Below are positions 6,617-9,119 of a DNA stretch of 9,119 bases, piece after piece. How positions within the stretch are numbered: the stretch's first letter is position 1; every line of letters starts with the position of its first letter. The stretch comes from Candidatus Kapaibacterium sp. (GTDB lineage: Bacteria > Bacteroidota > Ignavibacteria > Kapaibacteriales > UBA2268), in contig JAUQWR010000787.1 of the NCBI GenBank assembly GCA_030835065.1, forward strand, positions 1-9,119, in the 5' to 3' direction. The notes under the pieces are model-generated. The model made no database searches. It was not told the origin of the DNA and was given only the letters and a program-made list of their open reading frames with translations. Position numbers and translations under genes: made by a program.

Positions 6617-6650
6617 AAGACAGATGCATTTTTTGTATCTGTCTTTTATT
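6617..6650 (+). terminator. rho-independent terminator closing the regulator-murQ-TPR operon
   Basis: A 12-bp stem pairs 6617-6628 with 6634-6645, including one G-U pair on the plus strand, around a loop of five T's. It is followed by TTATTATTT, a modest T-rich tract. On the minus strand one pair is lost and the exit is ATATTA, so the plus orientation fits better, although the convergent lipoprotein gene ends at 6649 and might also use it. A weaker upstream stem (6563-6570 with 6603-6610, 32-base loop) precedes it. Confidence 0.65.
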
Positions 6651-8025
6651 ATTTAAGGCTAATTACATTTTTTACAAAATATAAATCCTCACCAGAATAC
6701 TGTGTTGATAAGACCTCTTGATCATTTACATAAAAAGGGATTTCGCCATCCTTGCAATCAAAACGATGTAATGCTTTTTTGTTGTGAATATCAAAAAAAG
6801 TAACAGTGTATAGCAACTTTGAGTCGATTGTATTTTGAGCTTTGCATGTTACAAGTGCAATAATACTTTCATTAATAGCAAACAGTTCCATTGCATATTC
6901 ATTATTTTTGATCATATTGGTTTTTAAATCTGGGATATATACCCGGTTTATTAATACCAGAGATGAATCATTATAGAAACGTAATTCATCTGTTAAATTT
7001 GAATATTCAATTATAGTATTTTTATAACCTTGGCATAGTATAGAATAACAATCAAATACATTTTTGTTCTTATAATATTCTGTTGACGCGAATCCAAATT
7101 GCTTTATATTTGATTTATCAACTGATATCGAGACTAAAGGCTTGAATTCTTCGCTAATTGTTGAGTTAGGAATTGGTATCAGTGATGTTATAATAGTATT
7201 ATTATTTGAATAATAAAATTGATAATTAATATTATAATTGTCTAATTTATTTAAATCTAAATATAAATATTCAAGAGAATCTTTGATTAAATTAAATTTG
7301 TAATACTCTCTATAATTTGAATAAGAATTATGAACGAACGATAGGATGCTATCAGGTATAATCCAATTACATGAATAAAATGATATTGAATTGTTTAAAT
7401 CTAATTTAAAAGTATTCAAAATATTAGCTGATGTATCGATAATAAACATTTTATTTGTTTTGGGTATAAACACATAAAATTTCATTGATTCTGTTGAGTA
7501 GAGAACCATTCTGTCTTTATTATACTTCCAATCAGGCTCCCTTCGAATTTTTTTCCTATTTTTATCTTTTGTGATATTATTTGAAGCTAATGAATTATTT
7601 ATTATTGAATCAATCTCACGGAAATTATTTGTTGAAGATCTTAACAACACTGTACCTTGATTATCAGAGATAATAAAGGAAGGTGTTTTGTCAATTTTAT
7701 ATAAATTGGCATAAGCTGCTAATCTGTCTGGAATGATATCAAAAGTAGAATCAATAATATTATACAAATCTGGAGTTAATTCCGAAATATTCAATATAAA
7801 ACATACAGGGTTTATTCTATATTTCCTTTTTAATTTATTAATTGTAGAATTATAGGATTCAATACTAAGCTTGCAATTATTTATATCTAAGAATAAGTAA
7901 AAATTAAGATTTGAATTTGCGTGAAATATTTTGATAAATTCAATTTTAGAATTTGTTTCTGATTGGCAGGAAATTGCATGATAATTAAATGATATAAATA
8001 GAATAAAGAATACTAATTTTCTCAT
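6649..8025 (-). CDS. predicted lipoprotein: thioredoxin-like domain plus beta-rich C-terminal region
   Basis: With the start used here the protein is 458 residues. The ATG at 8025 is preferred because GAGGT lies 5 bases upstream and the signal peptide then begins MRKLVFFILF; an upstream in-frame TTG at 8043 would add six residues without a ribosome site. The leader ends at HAISC, so Cys20 may be a lipid anchor, though Ala at -3 is not ideal. Residues about 28-150 look like a thioredoxin fold: strand FYLFLD (42-47), then Cys51 in CKLS where redox-active members have CxxC, then YKIDKTPSFII (109-119) with the cis-Pro115 position. The rest (about 172-458) alternates short hydrophobic strands and turns rich in Asn, Tyr, Ser and Ile, like a beta-propeller, which is an inference. 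A lone Cys51 makes ordinary disulfide exchange unlikely. It lies 103 bases after the other lipoprotein gene and probably shares its transcript. I do not recognise a named family. Confidence 0.65.
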   Translation of the reverse strand: MRKLVFFILFISFNYHAISCQSETNSKIEFIKIFHANSNLNFYLFLDINNCKLSIESYNSTINKLKRKYRINPVCFILNISELTPDLYNIIDSTFDIIPDRLAAYANLYKIDKTPSFIISDNQGTVLLRSSTNNFREIDSIINNSLASNNITKDKNRKKIRREPDWKYNKDRMVLYSTESMKFYVFIPKTNKMFIIDTSANILNTFKLDLNNSISFYSCNWIIPDSILSFVHNSYSNYREYYKFNLIKDSLEYLYLDLNKLDNYNINYQFYYSNNNTIITSLIPIPNSTISEEFKPLVSISVDKSNIKQFGFASTEYYKNKNVFDCYSILCQGYKNTIIEYSNLTDELRFYNDSSLVLINRVYIPDLKTNMIKNNEYAMELFAINESIIALVTCKAQNTIDSKLLYTVTFFDIHNKKALHRFDCKDGEIPFYVNDQEVLSTQYSGEDLYFVKNVISLK

Positions 8026-8029
8026 ATGA

Positions 8030-8034
8030 ACCTC
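8030..8034 (-). promoter_or_regulatory. ribosome-binding site deciding the start at 8025
   Basis: The minus strand reads GAGGT followed by five bases and the ATG at 8025. This favours that ATG over the in-frame TTG at 8043 and gives a signal peptide starting with MRK. Confidence 0.65.
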
Positions 8035-8128
8035 AATCAACAATTAAAATATGATTAAACACTATGAATTATTATAACAAAGTAAAGGCTTAAAAATACT
8101 AAATATATTCTCAATTTCTAGCAATTTA

Positions 8129-8887
8129 TTATTCATATTCGAAACTATCTAGTTCATTATTAGAAATTAATTTACATTCCTGATTGAAGATGTACTCTGC
8201 ATATTTTCCTGTGCTAATATATTGCCCCAACATGTATCTACTTGTTAATGAATGAAAGAATTTATCCAATACTGTAGAGCGAGATACTAACTTACATGTT
8301 ACAACTCTCAAATTACCATTAACTTCATCGATAAACACAATTTCTTCGTTTCGAAACTTTATTTGAACGGGATTCAGTTTATTATTTTTGTTTAAAAGCA
8401 TAATGCCACTGATATATTCTTTAGGAGGATCAGAATAATAATAAGGGTATCCATAAACTCTTTCAGCCATATAACAATAGCTTTTTGTTTCGTATAGAAT
8501 ATTTCCGTCTTTTAAAAAAAATATTGAATCATACAATTTATATGATCGATTCTCTAAATTCCATAATATTAATACTCGTGTATATTTATAGTCATTTTCA
8601 TCACGAAAATCGCTGAATTTTTGTTGTTTAATCTCGGCTTTATTGATTTTCGATCGCCAAACGAACACATAGTAAATATTATCCAATTGAAAGCAATCAG
8701 CCCATTTTTTCCCATCAGTCATTTTATAAAAATATAGATTATCGATTAATGTATCCACATCTTCTTTAAATTTGGGATTGAATTTAGTTGAATTATAAGA
8801 TTCAAGATGCTTATATTTCTTTTGAATATCGTCGTAAGAACTGCATGAAAACAAAAAAGCAACTACTAAAATCAGGTACAGTTTCAT
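8129..8887 (-). CDS. predicted lipoprotein of unknown function
   Basis: This is a 252-residue protein with a short lipoprotein signal peptide: MKLYLILVVAF and then lipobox LFSC with Cys15, followed by SSYDD. The acidic residues soon after the Cys give no clear retention signal for this lineage. The ATG at 8887 is chosen because a near-perfect Shine-Dalgarno (AGAGGTGAT, 8892-8900) sits just upstream; an in-frame GTG at 8896 lies inside that site and would add only three residues. The mature part is rich in Tyr, Phe, Lys and Asn, with many predicted beta strands, for example IYYVFVW (71-77) and YTRVLILWNL (102-111). A Tyr-rich stretch YGYPYYYSDPP (145-155) stands out. No family is recognised. 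It is followed on the same strand by the thioredoxin-like lipoprotein, and I see no terminator between them, so a two-gene envelope unit is likely. Low G+C suggests accessory or fast-evolving content. Confidence 0.65.
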   Translation of the reverse strand: MKLYLILVVAFLFSCSSYDDIQKKYKHLESYNSTKFNPKFKEDVDTLIDNLYFYKMTDGKKWADCFQLDNIYYVFVWRSKINKAEIKQQKFSDFRDENDYKYTRVLILWNLENRSYKLYDSIFFLKDGNILYETKSYCYMAERVYGYPYYYSDPPKEYISGIMLLNKNNKLNPVQIKFRNEEIVFIDEVNGNLRVVTCKLVSRSTVLDKFFHSLTSRYMLGQYISTGKYAEYIFNQECKLISNNELDSFEYE

Positions 8888-8891
8888 ATCT

Positions 8892-8900
8892 ATCACCTCT
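8892..8900 (-). promoter_or_regulatory. near-consensus Shine-Dalgarno deciding the start at 8887
   Basis: The minus strand reads AGAGGTGAT, matching eight of nine bases of GGAGGTGAT (the complement of the usual 16S 3' end), four bases before the ATG. This is the strongest ribosome site in the window; most left-hand genes have none. Confidence 0.75.
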
Positions 8901-9000
8901 AAATAATTAATATAAAAGCAAATGGGTGAATAAACAAAGATACAAAATTTATAAATACAACATCATATTCTAACTTATAGATAAAATAACAAATCAATAC

Positions 9001-9031
9001 AAAAAAAACAGCCTTGAAAAATTCAAGGCTG
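9001..9031 (-). terminator. rho-independent terminator of the minus-strand gene at the right edge
   Basis: CAGCCTTGAA (9009-9018) and TTCAAGGCTG (9022-9031) form a perfect 10-bp stem with a 3-base loop. On the minus strand it is followed by eight T's (9008-9001). It lies 25 bases beyond the stop codon at 9057, so it separates that gene from the lipoprotein pair, whose promoter must lie between about 8901 and 9000. Confidence 0.93.
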
Positions 9032-9056
9032 CTAATAATAAAAAGCAATATTTTAA

Positions 9057-9119
9057 TTATTTAGAATCTCTTTTGTCTAAAGTATCTAGAACTTTTTCCA
9101 TCATAGTCTTAGCTCTATT
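9057..9119 (-). CDS. C-terminal end of a gene running off the right edge
   Basis: The minus-strand frame read from the window edge gives NRAKTMMEKVLDTLDKRDSK and then TAA (9059-9057). It is open to the edge, has helical, charged character typical of a C-terminus, and is followed at the right distance by a strong terminator, so the frame is trustworthy. Twenty residues are not enough to name a family; a coiled or helical tail is all that can be said. The start and most of the gene lie outside the window. Confidence 0.75.
   Translation of the reverse strand, partial: NRAKTMMEKVLDTLDKRDSK

Noticed and set aside
1..9119. CRISPR array, transposase, integrase, tRNA or phage genes
   Set aside because: I found no regularly spaced repeats, no mobile-element protein motifs and no tRNA-like cloverleaf in any spacer; the spacers are short and A/T-rich.

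Overview
The window is AT-rich bacterial DNA. It carries nine complete protein-coding genes, a clear 20-residue C-terminal fragment at the right edge and a possible 9-residue tail at the left edge. Several features suggest a member of the Bacteroidota/Chlorobiota/Ignavibacteria-Kapabacteria (FCB) group: strong A/T bias, weak or absent Shine-Dalgarno sequences in front of most genes, small exported TPR and lipoproteins, and the domain types present. No rRNA or strictly diagnostic marker is present, so this placement is an inference. I see no tRNA, rRNA, CRISPR array, transposase or phage gene.

Layout from left to right. (1) A possible plus-strand gene tail and its terminator (up to 104). (2) A minus-strand membrane methyltransferase of the isoprenylcysteine carboxyl methyltransferase family (103-747), divergent from (3) a plus-strand single-domain UDP-GlcNAc pyrophosphorylase that matches only the N-terminal half of GlmU (890-1642). 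(4) A minus-strand two-gene operon: a CbiA/CobB-type amidotransferase (2161-3567) overlapping by 20 bases a small helical ferritin-like protein (1773-2180), closed by a strong terminator at 1718-1752. (5) A divergent plus-strand operon: a response regulator with a degenerate HD-GYP domain (3711-4943), MurQ MurNAc-6-phosphate etherase (4943-5884, sharing one base through TAATG), and an exported TPR protein (5941-6564), closed by a terminator at 6617-6650. (6) A convergent minus-strand pair of predicted lipoproteins (6649-8025 and 8129-8887), more AT-rich and with real Shine-Dalgarno sites. (7) A terminator (9001-9031) followed by the C-terminus of another minus-strand gene that runs off the window.

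Two genes touch amino-sugar and cell-wall metabolism: the GlmU-like enzyme makes UDP-GlcNAc, and MurQ returns MurNAc-6-P to GlcNAc-6-P. They lie in separate transcription units. The most interesting point is the tight coupling of MurQ to a response regulator whose HD-GYP domain has lost its metal-binding residues, which suggests a non-enzymatic signalling output. The second is the CbiA-like protein, whose amidotransferase half is intact but whose ATP/substrate-side motifs are eroded, in a translationally overlapping pair with a ferritin-like protein. Neither is shown to be a new system by sequence alone. The two right-hand lipoproteins look like lineage-specific accessory genes.
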